Of a stretch of DNA of 64,000 nt, positions 17,679-26,172 are shown in pieces. The DNA is from Paenibacillus soyae (lineage in GTDB: Bacteria; Bacillota; Bacilli; Paenibacillales; Paenibacillaceae), in contig NZ_JANIPJ010000007.1 in the NCBI RefSeq assembly GCF_024623455.1, positions 237,763 to 301,762 on the forward strand, written 5' to 3'. Numbering within the stretch: position 1 is the first letter of the stretch; each line of letters opens with the position of its first letter. A model generated the notes under the pieces. It made no database searches. It had not been told where the DNA came from and saw nothing but the letters and a program-made list of their open reading frames with translations. Position numbers and translations under genes: made by a program.

Positions 17679-18563
17679 ATGACGTCCGGAATCGCATCGC
17701 CGATGCGCAAGGGAGCAGAGGGCTCCGGATCAGGCATGGCTGGGAAGATCGGTTACGCACTGCTGTATATCGTTCTCATTGCCGTAGCGGTTCTTCAACT
17801 GTTTCCTCTGGTCTGGCTGCTGTTCTTCTCGCTCAAAAACAATCAAGAAGTGTTCGATCTCCCGCCCCTGTCCCTGCCGATGAACCCGCGTTGGGAAAAC
17901 TACGGCAAAGTATGGAGCGCAGGCAATATCGATGTTTATTTCGTTAACAGCGTATGGATTACCATTGCGGCGACGGCGCTAACGGTCATCATCGCCAGCC
18001 TCGTGACGTTCGCGATCACGCGCATGAAGTGGAAAGGAAGCTCATTCGTGCTCGGTCTGTTTATGGTCGCGATGATGATTCCCGTCCATTCCACTCTGAT
18101 CCCGTTGTTCAGCATGTTCAACAAAGCGAACCTGATCGATAATCCGATTTCGCTCATCCTGACGTATGTCGCGTTCAACATGCCGATCACGATCATGATT
18201 TTGCTCGGCTTCTATTACGCGCTGCCGAAGGAAGTGGAGGAGGCGTCCGTCATTGACGGTTGCTCGGTTAACCGCATGTTCTTCCGCATCGTCTTGCCGA
18301 TGACGAGCTCGGTGCTCGCGACTACGGCGATCATCAATATCATCTACAATTGGAACGAGTTCATCTTCGTCAATACGTTCATTAGCTCGGATGAATTCAA
18401 GACGCTGACCGTGGGCGTCCAGAACTTCATCGGGCAATACACGACGGATTGGGGCGCGATCGGCGCGACGCTGATGATCAGTATCCTCCCTATTCTGCTG
18501 GCGTTTCTGTTCCTCAGCGACCGGATCGTGGAGGGCATCGCCGCCGGATCGGTGAAGGGATGA
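17679..18563 (+). CDS. Sugar ABC transporter permease (MalG/UgpE-type)
   Basis: This 294-residue protein has a poly-charged N-terminus, six helices, and the EAA loop EEASVIDGCSVNRMFFRIVL near residue 190. AAGGAGGG precedes the ATG. It is the second half of the permease heterodimer and the last gene of this operon, ahead of a bidirectional terminator. Confidence 0.93.
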   Translation: MTSGIASPMRKGAEGSGSGMAGKIGYALLYIVLIAVAVLQLFPLVWLLFFSLKNNQEVFDLPPLSLPMNPRWENYGKVWSAGNIDVYFVNSVWITIAATALTVIIASLVTFAITRMKWKGSSFVLGLFMVAMMIPVHSTLIPLFSMFNKANLIDNPISLILTYVAFNMPITIMILLGFYYALPKEVEEASVIDGCSVNRMFFRIVLPMTSSVLATTAIINIIYNWNEFIFVNTFISSDEFKTLTVGVQNFIGQYTTDWGAIGATLMISILPILLAFLFLSDRIVEGIAAGSVKG

Positions 18564-18570
18564 CTTGAAA

Positions 18571-18614
18571 AAAGGGCTGTTCCTCAGTCAGGGCGACTGA
18601 AGGAACAGCCCTTT
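18571..18614. terminator. Bidirectional terminator
   Basis: A 19-bp stem beginning AAAGGGCTGTTCCT, with one bulged base, is flanked by A-rich and T-rich tracts. It serves the permease gene (+) and the convergent iron-binding gene (-). Confidence 0.88.
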
Positions 18615-18620
18615 GCTATT

Positions 18621-19655
18621 TTATTTCTGCAAGCCGTAGATGTCGTACAATTGATCCATTAGAATATTGGCCGCCTTAATGCCGCCCGCCGTATTCCAGA
18701 TCGCGTCGTCCACTCTGTAGATCTGTTCGTTCTTCGCTGCCTCAAGATTCCCGAACAGCGGGTCGCTCGTCCATTCTTCCTCGGTTTTGGTAGCCGCGCC
18801 GTCGCCGGTCTCGTAAGTGAAGAAGATGATTCGATCCGCGTCGGCCTCTGGAAGGCGTTCCTTCGTAATTTCGTCGACGAACGCGTCCTTCGCGTTTTTG
18901 GTCATTTCGTTGCGGGCAATGCCGATCTTCTCGAAGATGACGCCGGAGAATGTATTGGTATGATAGACGCGCGTCTTGTCGGCCATGAACCGAATGACGG
19001 AGATGGTATCGTTCAGCTTGTCGCCGGCTTTACCCTTGAAGTCCTGAATGCGCTCGTCGAATGCGGTTAGCAGCGCTTCGCCTTCGGCTTGCTTGTTCAG
19101 CGCCGTCGCGTAGAGCTTGAAGTTATTCTGCCACTCGCCTCTCAGATCCTCCGCGAATACGGTTGGAGCGATCGCTTTCAACTGCTCGTACACTTTCTCT
19201 TGGCGCATCTTGTTGCCGATGATCAGATCCGGCTGGAGGCTGGCGATGACTTCAATGTTCGGCTGGCTCTCTTCGCCGACTACCGTTACGCCTTCCATCT
19301 CGGCCTTAATGTGCTCGTACCAAGGATCGCCCGTCCAGGACCTGACGGCTCCTACCGGCTTCACGCCGAGAGCAAGCAGGGCTTCGGTTCCCTCGTTCGT
19401 CAGAATGACGACTTTCTGAGGCGTTCCTTTAATGGTTGTCGTCCCCATCGCGTGGACAACCTCGTAGGACTCGCTTGCGCCGTTCGACGCGCTGTTATCC
19501 GCCGGTTGGTTAGCCGAGCTTCCGTTGTTCGCGTTATTCGCATTGCCGTTTGCGCCGCCGTTCGCGCCGCAGCCCGCAAGCAGCACGACCATAATCAGGA
19601 CCGCTAAGCTCCATAGCGCTCCGCGCTTCTTGTTTCTTGCATTTTCTCTTACCAT
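18621..19655 (-). CDS. Siderophore/iron ABC transporter binding lipoprotein
   Basis: The 344-residue protein has a signal peptide ending in the lipobox VLLAGC, then an Asn/Gly-rich linker and a FepB/FhuD-type (family 8) binding fold: KVVILTNEGTEALLALGVKPVG, PNIEVIASLQPDLIIGNK. It captures a ferric siderophore. Two FecCD permeases are encoded divergently and a Fur-box region lies between, so the three form one uptake system. No ATPase gene is adjacent. Confidence 0.93.
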   Translation of the reverse strand: MVRENARNKKRGALWSLAVLIMVVLLAGCGANGGANGNANNANNGSSANQPADNSASNGASESYEVVHAMGTTTIKGTPQKVVILTNEGTEALLALGVKPVGAVRSWTGDPWYEHIKAEMEGVTVVGEESQPNIEVIASLQPDLIIGNKMRQEKVYEQLKAIAPTVFAEDLRGEWQNNFKLYATALNKQAEGEALLTAFDERIQDFKGKAGDKLNDTISVIRFMADKTRVYHTNTFSGVIFEKIGIARNEMTKNAKDAFVDEITKERLPEADADRIIFFTYETGDGAATKTEEEWTSDPLFGNLEAAKNEQIYRVDDAIWNTAGGIKAANILMDQLYDIYGLQK

Positions 19656-19690
19656 AATGAAAGTATCCCCCTGCGCTTATGCGTGTTTAT

Positions 19691-19705
19691 TGAAAATCGT
19701 TATCA
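19691..19705. promoter_or_regulatory. Fur box 1
   Basis: TGAAAATCGTTATCA matches the 7-1-7 Fur consensus TGATAATNATTATCA at nearly every conserved base and lies just downstream of the -10 of the minus-strand promoter, where it would block initiation when iron is plentiful. Confidence 0.83.
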
Positions 19706-19718
19706 CTTATAACACAAA

Positions 19719-19747
19719 ACTATAGCGGGTTCATGGTACAGTGTCAA
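19719..19747 (-). promoter_or_regulatory. Promoter of the iron-binding protein gene
   Basis: On the minus strand TTGACA (19747-19742), 17 bases, and TATAGT (19724-19719). Confidence 0.8.
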
Positions 19748-19756
19748 CAGAAAAAA

Positions 19757-19771
19757 TGAGAACGATTATCA
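19757..19771. promoter_or_regulatory. Fur box 2
   Basis: TGAGAACGATTATCA is a close Fur consensus match directly upstream of the plus-strand -35 box. Confidence 0.83.
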
Positions 19772-19777
19772 CATTCG

Positions 19778-19806
19778 TTGACAGAAGGTGGCCCGTCCAC
19801 TAAAAT
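19778..19806 (+). promoter_or_regulatory. Promoter of the FecCD permease operon
   Basis: TTGACA (19778-19783), 17 bases, TAAAAT (19801-19806). Confidence 0.8.
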
Positions 19807-19857
19807 GCATATGAACTTATATGATTCGCTTAATCTTGTAATGGAAAGAGAGTCCAT

Positions 19858-20841
19858 ATGCGCATAATTGGTTTCATAGGGGCATTATTGCTGCTTGCGG
19901 CCGCGATGGCGGGAAGCATTGCTTGGGGCGTCACGGACATCCCGATGCGGACGGTATGGGCGTCCTTCGTCCATTACGACGGGAGCAACGAACATCTGAT
20001 TATCCGAACGGCGAGACTGCCGCGCGCGCTGATCGCGGCCGCGGTAGGCGCCTGTCTGGCCGTCGCGGGGGCGCTCATGCAGGTCATTACCCGCAATCCG
20101 ATCGCTTCGCCCAGCACGCTCGGCATTAATTCGGGAGCGTCTTTCTTCATTATAATGGCAGCGGGCTGGCTGGGAATAAACGGATTGCAGTCCTTAACTT
20201 GGGTAGCCTTTCTTGGAGCGGCGGTGAGCGGCGGCATCGTCTTCTTGCTTGGCAGCCTCGGGAGGGACGGCATGTCGCCGGTTAAGATTACGCTCGCTGG
20301 AGCATCCGTCGCGGCGTTCTTTCACTCCATGACGCAAGGGCTGATGTTATCCGACGGCAAGATGTTCGATCAGGTGCTGATCTGGCTGGTAGGCTCGGTC
20401 GCGGGCAGGGACATGGACCAATTGGCCGCGGTCTGGCCGTATATGGCGGCCGGGATGGCGCTCGCTCTGCTGCTCTCCAAGGATTTGAACGTGCTGTCTA
20501 TGGGAGACGAGATCGCTTCAAGCCTGGGTCAGCGAACGTCGGTCGCCAAGGCGCTGGCTGCGCTGGCCGTCATCCTGCTGGCCGGCGGCTCGGTTGCGGC
20601 GGCAGGACCGATCGCTTTCGTAGGCATCATTATTCCTCACATCGTCCGCTATATAGCGGGCAACGATTATCGCTGGATCCTCCCGTACAGCGCCGTTCTC
20701 GGCGCGCTGCTGCTGGTGTCGGCGGACTTGGGCTCCAGGTATATCGCAATGCCTAAGGAAGTGCCCGTCGGCGTTATGACCGCGATTATCGGCATTCCGT
20801 TCTTCGTCTATATCGCGAGGAAAGGAAGGGGGACAGCATGA
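19858..20841 (+). CDS. FecCD-family siderophore ABC permease, first subunit
   Basis: This is a 327-residue membrane protein with about nine to ten helices. FecCD signatures are LPRALIAAAVGACLAVAGAL, the RNPIASPSTLGINSGA segment and GPIAFVGIIIPHIVRYIAG. It pairs with the next gene (ATGA overlap) to form the channel for the ferric siderophore delivered by the divergent binding protein. Confidence 0.94.
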   Translation: MRIIGFIGALLLLAAAMAGSIAWGVTDIPMRTVWASFVHYDGSNEHLIIRTARLPRALIAAAVGACLAVAGALMQVITRNPIASPSTLGINSGASFFIIMAAGWLGINGLQSLTWVAFLGAAVSGGIVFLLGSLGRDGMSPVKITLAGASVAAFFHSMTQGLMLSDGKMFDQVLIWLVGSVAGRDMDQLAAVWPYMAAGMALALLLSKDLNVLSMGDEIASSLGQRTSVAKALAALAVILLAGGSVAAAGPIAFVGIIIPHIVRYIAGNDYRWILPYSAVLGALLLVSADLGSRYIAMPKEVPVGVMTAIIGIPFFVYIARKGRGTA

Positions 20842-21914
20842 GCAAGCATCGTACATTTCGTTCGGCGGGGCGCGCAAGATCGCTGCTCCCGGCATCGAGA
20901 GCCGCTCGGGTAACGGTCGTCCTGTCCGTCATCTGTCTGGCGGCCATTGTTATCTGCACGGGGACGGGCAGCCAGTTCATTTCGCCTTACCGCGTTCTTC
21001 AGGCCATCTTCGGACAGATGCCTTTCCTTCAGCATCTATTCGGTGAAGCGCCTCCGATGGATCAGGTCGTCGTGACGAAGCTGAGGCTGCCGAGAATCGT
21101 CATCGCCGTGCTGATCGGCGCTTCGCTGGCCGTTGCCGGGGCCATTCTGCAGGGCGTCATTCGCAATCCGCTGGCTTCGCCCGATGTTATCGGCATTACG
21201 GAAGGGGCCTCCTTCGGCGCGGTTATGTTCATATTCCTGTTCGCAGGCAGCGTCTCCATTCATTGGATGCCGTTCTTCGCAATAGCCGGGGCCATTCTTA
21301 TAACCGCGCTGCTGTACGCGCTGGCGTGGAAGAAAGGCGTATCTCCGCTTCGTCTTGTGCTGATCGGCATCGGCGTCTCGGCGGCAGTCAAGTCCGTCTC
21401 CTACATGCTGATCATTGCGGGTCCGCTACAGCTCGCCGATCGTTCCCTAACGTTCATGGCTGGCAGCATCTACGGCATGTCATGGGACAAGGATGTTCTG
21501 ACGCTGCTCCCTTGGGTGCTTGTCCTGCTGCCGGCAGCTTGGGTGCAAGCGCGTCATGTCGATATCCAAGCGCTTGGCGACCAGCTCGCCGGCAGCGTCG
21601 GAGCGCATGTACAGAAGCAGCGGCTGCTGCTGATCGGCTTAAGCGTGGCGCTGGCCGGAGCGGCGATTTCCATCGGAGGGGCCATCGCTTTCATCGGTCT
21701 CATGGCGCCGCATATGGCCAGAAGACTGGTCGGTCCATCCTTTCGCTACGTGATGCCCGTAAGCGCGCTGGTCGGCGCCATTCTGTTATTGACGGCGGAC
21801 CTGGTAGCCCGCACGGCCTTCCTGCCGCGCGACGTGCCGGCCGGCGTGTTCACCGCCGCGATCGGGGCGCCGTTTTTCCTCTATTTGCTGTATCGCAATC
21901 GCAATCGCTATTAG
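20838..21914 (+). CDS. FecCD-family siderophore ABC permease, second subunit
   Basis: The 358-residue protein has the same family marks as its partner: LPRIVIAVLIGASLAVAGAI, RNPLASPDVIGITEGASFG and GAIAFIGLMAPHMARRLVG. Its start overlaps the preceding stop by four bases. The ATPase must come from elsewhere in the genome, as in Bacillus systems that share YusV. Confidence 0.94.
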   Translation: MSKHRTFRSAGRARSLLPASRAARVTVVLSVICLAAIVICTGTGSQFISPYRVLQAIFGQMPFLQHLFGEAPPMDQVVVTKLRLPRIVIAVLIGASLAVAGAILQGVIRNPLASPDVIGITEGASFGAVMFIFLFAGSVSIHWMPFFAIAGAILITALLYALAWKKGVSPLRLVLIGIGVSAAVKSVSYMLIIAGPLQLADRSLTFMAGSIYGMSWDKDVLTLLPWVLVLLPAAWVQARHVDIQALGDQLAGSVGAHVQKQRLLLIGLSVALAGAAISIGGAIAFIGLMAPHMARRLVGPSFRYVMPVSALVGAILLLTADLVARTAFLPRDVPAGVFTAAIGAPFFLYLLYRNRNRY

Positions 21915-21922
21915 CCGTTAAG

Positions 21923-21966
21923 CAAGACCGTTCGTATCCACTGGGATGCGGCGGTCTTGTTTTTTT
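21923..21966 (+). terminator. Intrinsic terminator after the iron permeases
   Basis: CAAGACCG pairs with CGGTCTTG, with a weaker inner stem, then seven T. Confidence 0.88.
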
Positions 21967-21994
21967 CGTTAAATGAGGGCTCCGTATAGGAATG

Positions 21995-22022
21995 TTGTAT
22001 CTTGCCCCGCAATGTTTATAAT
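21995..22022 (+). promoter_or_regulatory. Candidate promoter of the first ABC exporter operon
   Basis: TTGTAT (21995-22000), 16 bases, TATAAT (22017-22022), followed by an AT-rich 5' leader of about 70 bases. Confidence 0.6.
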
Positions 22023-22102
22023 TAAACTATTGAAAGGTTTACGACTAAAGCATTTAAGCGGTAGTTCAAACGCACTTTAAGAGACGGGGGTTGAACAAAG
22101 AC

Positions 22103-23836
22103 ATGCTTAAGCTGTTTCGATTCTTGAGGCCCTATCGAGCGGTTATCGCGTTCGTTATGGTGCTCATCCTGCTGCAGTCGCTGTCCGAGCTGTATTTGCC
22201 GACGATCATGGCGGATATCGTGAACATCGGCGTTGTGGACGGGAATACGGCGTACATATGGAAGATGGGCGGCTTCATGCTTGCCGTCACGCTGGCCGGC
22301 ACGGCCGTGTCGATCCTGGCGAGCTATCACTCTTCGAAAATTTCGTCCGCGTTCGGACGCATCGTGAGAGGCAAAGTGTTCGCCCATGTCGAAAAGTTCT
22401 CGCTTCGCGAATTCGGCGAGATCGGGACGGCTTCGCTTATTACGAGAACGACGAACGACATCAATCAGGTCCAGCAGGTGCTTATGATGATGCTCCGCAT
22501 GATGGTTATGGCACCCATGATGTGTATCGGCGGCATTATTATGGCGCTGTACAAAGATGCGGAGCTGACGGTCGTCCTTCTCGTCGCTATGCCGGTGCTT
22601 GCCGGCGCGATTTGGCTTGTTGTCTCCAAAGGGCTGCCCTATTTCAAAGTCATACAGAAGAAGCTCGACCGCTTGAATCTCGTTCTTCGGGAAGGGCTGA
22701 CGGGCATCCGGGTTATCCGTTCCTTCAATAGAACGGAACACGAAAAGACCAGATTCGAGGAAGCGAACCGCGATTTGATGGACACGGCCGTCAAAGTCAA
22801 CCAGATCATGGCGGTTATGATGCCGCTTATGATGTTAATCATGAACTTCTCGACGATCGCGATCGTCTGGTTCGGAGGTCTGCGCATCAACGACGGGGCG
22901 ATGCTTGTGGGCGATTTGATGGCGTTTATTTCGTACGCGATGCAGATCATGTTCTCCCTGCTCATGTTTTCGATGATGTTCGTTATGGTTCCGAGAGCTT
23001 CGGCTTCCGCCGTGCGTATCGGCGAGGTGCTCGCGCTGGAGCCGACGATCGAGGACCAGCCGGCCGCGCGGGGCGGCGGCTCGAAGATGGCGTCCGGCGA
23101 AGTGGAATTCCGCGACGTATCGTTCAGCTATCCGGGGGCGGAGCGTCCCGCCTTATCCGGGCTTACCTTCCGGGCGAAGCCCGGCGAAGTAACGGCGATC
23201 ATCGGAGGCACGGGCTCCGGTAAGACGTCGCTGCTTCATTTGATCCCGCGGTTCTTCGACGCGGCAAGCGGCACGGTGCTGGTGGGAGGCAGGGATGTTC
23301 GCAGCTGGACCCAGGAGGAGCTGCGGAGGAACATCTCGCTCGTTCCGCAGAAGGCGGTATTGTTCTCGGGCACGGTGAACGCCAATATCCGTTACGGCAA
23401 GGATGACGCGTCCGAGGAAGAAATTCGCAGGGCGGCCGCAACGGCGCAGGCGCTGGACTTCGTCGAGGCGATGCCGGAAGGCTTCGAGTCCGAGCTGTCA
23501 CAGGGCGGCGTCAATCTGTCGGGCGGGCAGAAGCAGCGGTTGTCGATCGCGAGAGCGCTCGTGCGGAGACCGCTGGTTTATTTGTTCGACGACAGCTTCT
23601 CGGCGCTTGACTACAAGACGGACGCCAAGCTTCGCGGGGCTCTGAAGGAAGAGACGAGGGACGCGGCCGTGCTGATCGTCGCCCAGAGGGTAAGCACCGT
23701 CATGGACGCCGATCGGATCATCGTGCTGGACGAAGGTCGGATTGCCGGCATTGGCCGTCATGGCGAGCTGATGGAGGGCTGCTCCGTCTACCGTGAAATC
23801 GTGGAATCGCAGCTGTCGGAGGAGGAGATTGCATGA
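22103..23836 (+). CDS. Heterodimeric ABC exporter half-transporter, degenerate-site subunit
   Basis: This protein of about 577 residues starts at ATG 22103 (MLKLFRFLRPYR); a TTG four codons earlier abuts the GGGGG site and is less likely. Six exporter-type helices (about 15-300) precede a nucleotide-binding domain with Walker A GGTGSGKTS, signature LSGGQKQR and Walker B YLFDDSFSALD. The catalytic Glu after Walker B is Asp here, as in BmrC and TM287. The next gene overlaps by four bases and supplies the complementary subunit. Substrate unknown; drug, lipid or peptide export is typical. Confidence 0.92.
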   Translation: MLKLFRFLRPYRAVIAFVMVLILLQSLSELYLPTIMADIVNIGVVDGNTAYIWKMGGFMLAVTLAGTAVSILASYHSSKISSAFGRIVRGKVFAHVEKFSLREFGEIGTASLITRTTNDINQVQQVLMMMLRMMVMAPMMCIGGIIMALYKDAELTVVLLVAMPVLAGAIWLVVSKGLPYFKVIQKKLDRLNLVLREGLTGIRVIRSFNRTEHEKTRFEEANRDLMDTAVKVNQIMAVMMPLMMLIMNFSTIAIVWFGGLRINDGAMLVGDLMAFISYAMQIMFSLLMFSMMFVMVPRASASAVRIGEVLALEPTIEDQPAARGGGSKMASGEVEFRDVSFSYPGAERPALSGLTFRAKPGEVTAIIGGTGSGKTSLLHLIPRFFDAASGTVLVGGRDVRSWTQEELRRNISLVPQKAVLFSGTVNANIRYGKDDASEEEIRRAAATAQALDFVEAMPEGFESELSQGGVNLSGGQKQRLSIARALVRRPLVYLFDDSFSALDYKTDAKLRGALKEETRDAAVLIVAQRVSTVMDADRIIVLDEGRIAGIGRHGELMEGCSVYREIVESQLSEEEIA

Positions 23837-25737
23837 GTCGGGAGCATAAAGAAAATCAAGCCGGACCCGGCGCCAGAGGCGGTCCTCCGGGCGGCAGGCC
23901 GATGGGCTTCGGCGGCCCGGGCATGATGGGCATGCCGGGACAGAAGGCCAAAAACTTCAAAACGTCGCTGAAGAGGCTGGCAGGTTACTTGCGGCCGTTT
24001 CGGATGCAACTGGTTGCCGTCATCGCCGCCGCGATTTTGAGCACGGTCTTCTCCATTATCAGCCCGAAAATATTAGGCGAGGCGACCGATATTTTGTTCA
24101 ACGGCATGATGGATAAGGTTCAGGGCGTCGCGGGCGCCGAAGTGGATTTTAAGGGTATCGCTTATATTTTGGCACTGCTTGCGGGACTGTACGTCATCAG
24201 CGCCGTGTTCGGCTTTTTCCAGCAATATTGGATGGCGGGCGTGGCGCAGAAGGTCGTGTACCGGCTTCGGAACGAAGTGAACGAGAAGCTGGGGCGGCTG
24301 CCGCTTAAGTTTTTCGACGCGCGTTCGAACGGGGATATTCTGAGCCGCGTCGTGAACGACGTCGACAACATCAGCAACACGCTGCAGCAGAGCTTAACGC
24401 AGATGATTACTTCGGTCATTACGCTGATCGGCATTATCGTCATGATGCTGACGATCAGCCCGCTGCTGACGCTTATTCTCGTGCTGACGCTGCCGCTCAG
24501 CTTTATCGTCATCGCAATGGTGGCGAAGCGGTCGCAGGTGCATTTCGCCAGCCAACAAGCCGAGCTAGGGTTGTTGAACGGCCATGTCGAAGAAATGTAC
24601 ACGGGACATACGGTCGTGAAGGCGTTCGGCAGGGAGAAGGATTCCGTCGAGCAGTTCGAATCGATAAACGGCAGGCTGTACGAATCGAGCTGGAAGGCGC
24701 AGTTCATCTCCGGCATCATTATGCCGCTGATGGGCTTCATCGGGAATATCGGGTACGTGCTGATCTGCGTCGTCGGCGGTATTCTGGTAACGAGGCAATC
24801 GATCACCGTCGGGGACATCCAGGCGTTCATCCAATATGCCCGCCAATTCACGATGCCGATTACGCAGACGGCGAACATCGCGAACATTATCCAATCGACG
24901 ATCGCGTCCGCGGAGCGGGTATTCGAGCTGCTGGACGAAGAGGAAGAGACGCCGGACGTCTCGCGCGCCAAGCTGCCGGCTTCGCCTCGCGGGGATGTCG
25001 AGTTCCAAGCGGTGAATTTCGGATATAACGCGGATGCTCCATTAATCGAAAATATGAATATCGCCGTCACTAGCGGCCAGACGGTTGCGATCGTTGGACC
25101 GACGGGAGCGGGCAAGACGACGCTCGTCAATCTGCTTATGCGCTTCTACGAAGTGAACGGCGGCGCCATAACGATCGACGGCCGCGATATTCGCGACATG
25201 GAGCGCGCCAAGCTGCGGAGCTTGTTCGGCATGGTGCTTCAAGACACGTGGCTGTTCAACGGCACGATCAAGGATAACATCGCGTACGGACGCGCGGGCG
25301 CTACCGAAGAGGAAATCGTGCAGGCCGCGGTGGCCGCGCATGCCGATCACTTTATCCGGACGCTGCCGGAGGGCTACGAGACGGTGCTGAACGAAGAGGC
25401 GTCGAACATCTCGCAGGGCCAGAAGCAGCTGCTGACGATCGCCCGCGCCATCCTGGCCGATCCGGCGATCCTCATCCTGGACGAAGCGACGAGCAGCGTC
25501 GACACGCGCACGGAAATCCAGATCCAGCATGCGATGAACCATCTCATGCAAGGCCGTACGAGCTTCGTCATCGCCCACAGGCTCTCGACGATTCGCGACG
25601 CCGATCTGATTCTCGTCATGGACAAAGGCTCGGTTATCGAGCAAGGCACCCACGAGGAGCTGCTCGCTCGCGGCGGCTTCTACGCCGACCTGTACAACAG
25701 CCAGTTCGCCGCGGGGGCGAAGCTGGGGGCGGGGTAG
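23833..25737 (+). CDS. Heterodimeric ABC exporter half-transporter, catalytic-site subunit
   Basis: The 634-residue protein has an unusual Gly/Pro/Met-rich N-terminal tail (about 10-40). Six helices follow, then an NBD with Walker A GPTGAGKTT, Walker B ILILDEATSSVD (canonical Glu) and signature NISQGQKQL, in which the usual SGGQ is altered. Together with the Asp-bearing partner this gives one consensus and one degenerate ATP site, the BmrCD/TM287-288 arrangement. A terminator follows. Confidence 0.93.
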   Translation: MSREHKENQAGPGARGGPPGGRPMGFGGPGMMGMPGQKAKNFKTSLKRLAGYLRPFRMQLVAVIAAAILSTVFSIISPKILGEATDILFNGMMDKVQGVAGAEVDFKGIAYILALLAGLYVISAVFGFFQQYWMAGVAQKVVYRLRNEVNEKLGRLPLKFFDARSNGDILSRVVNDVDNISNTLQQSLTQMITSVITLIGIIVMMLTISPLLTLILVLTLPLSFIVIAMVAKRSQVHFASQQAELGLLNGHVEEMYTGHTVVKAFGREKDSVEQFESINGRLYESSWKAQFISGIIMPLMGFIGNIGYVLICVVGGILVTRQSITVGDIQAFIQYARQFTMPITQTANIANIIQSTIASAERVFELLDEEEETPDVSRAKLPASPRGDVEFQAVNFGYNADAPLIENMNIAVTSGQTVAIVGPTGAGKTTLVNLLMRFYEVNGGAITIDGRDIRDMERAKLRSLFGMVLQDTWLFNGTIKDNIAYGRAGATEEEIVQAAVAAHADHFIRTLPEGYETVLNEEASNISQGQKQLLTIARAILADPAILILDEATSSVDTRTEIQIQHAMNHLMQGRTSFVIAHRLSTIRDADLILVMDKGSVIEQGTHEELLARGGFYADLYNSQFAAGAKLGAG

Positions 25738-25749
25738 CTTTATGATAGG

Positions 25750-25788
25750 AAAGCCGGACTTCCTGAGGGGGAGTCCGGCTTTATTTTT
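25750..25788 (+). terminator. Intrinsic terminator after the exporter operon
   Basis: AAAGCCGGACT and AGTCCGGCTTT pair perfectly around an 11-base loop, followed by ATTTTT. It has no CCNN-N4-NNGG hairpin in front, unlike the sulfur-island leaders. Confidence 0.92.
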
Positions 25789-25937
25789 GCAATCGACCAC
25801 ACTCCCCCGGACCGTTAAAGCGACTCTCAGTTCACTAATTGCTCCAACCGCCGCCCCAACACATTTGAGCGGCCCTTAGTCCTTTGGTAGTCGGTAAGAA
25901 CGCATAATTCTGCCCGGAATGGAACATTTTTTTCTTA

Positions 25938-25966
25938 TTGACACCTCCCAAATGCGGTGCTAAGAT
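25938..25966 (+). promoter_or_regulatory. Promoter of the first sulfur-island operon
   Basis: A near-ideal promoter: TTGACA (25938-25943), 17 bases, TAAGAT (25961-25966). Transcription would start near 25973, leaving a 200-base untranslated leader that contains a full terminator. Upstream (25795-25937) I see nothing else. Confidence 0.82.
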
Positions 25967-26021
25967 AAGTCTATCGAAATTCAAACTAAAGCACTTGGTA
26001 TTATTGGTTATAAGTGATGGC

Positions 26022-26114
26022 ATTGACCATTCTAATGGAGATGTATGTTTTCTCGTCGCAGGATTCCGCGGTTTGCCGCGGAGTCCGGCCGGAGAAGACG
26101 TGCATCTTTTTTTG
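26022..26114 (+). promoter_or_regulatory. Leader element copy 1: mini-hairpin plus terminator
   Basis: ATTGA, then CCAT-TCTA-ATGG (26027-26038), then a terminator whose 15-bp stem (26040-26054 with 26092-26106) contains three G-U wobbles, encloses a second GC hairpin (CCGCGG) and ends in eight T. It lies between promoter 25938 and the start at 26173, so it must be read through for any island-operon expression. Confidence 0.8.
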
Positions 26115-26172
26115 TTGGCTTGGTCGATCCTCCGCCGATAACCATCCCATGGGCAGAAGGAGGGGGCGTAAT

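Noticed and set aside
25974..26172. SAM-I (S-box) or cysteine T-box leader for the sulfur genes
   Set aside because: The region before the terminator is only about 65 nt, too short for either, and the S-box and T-box signature sequences are absent in all ten leaders.
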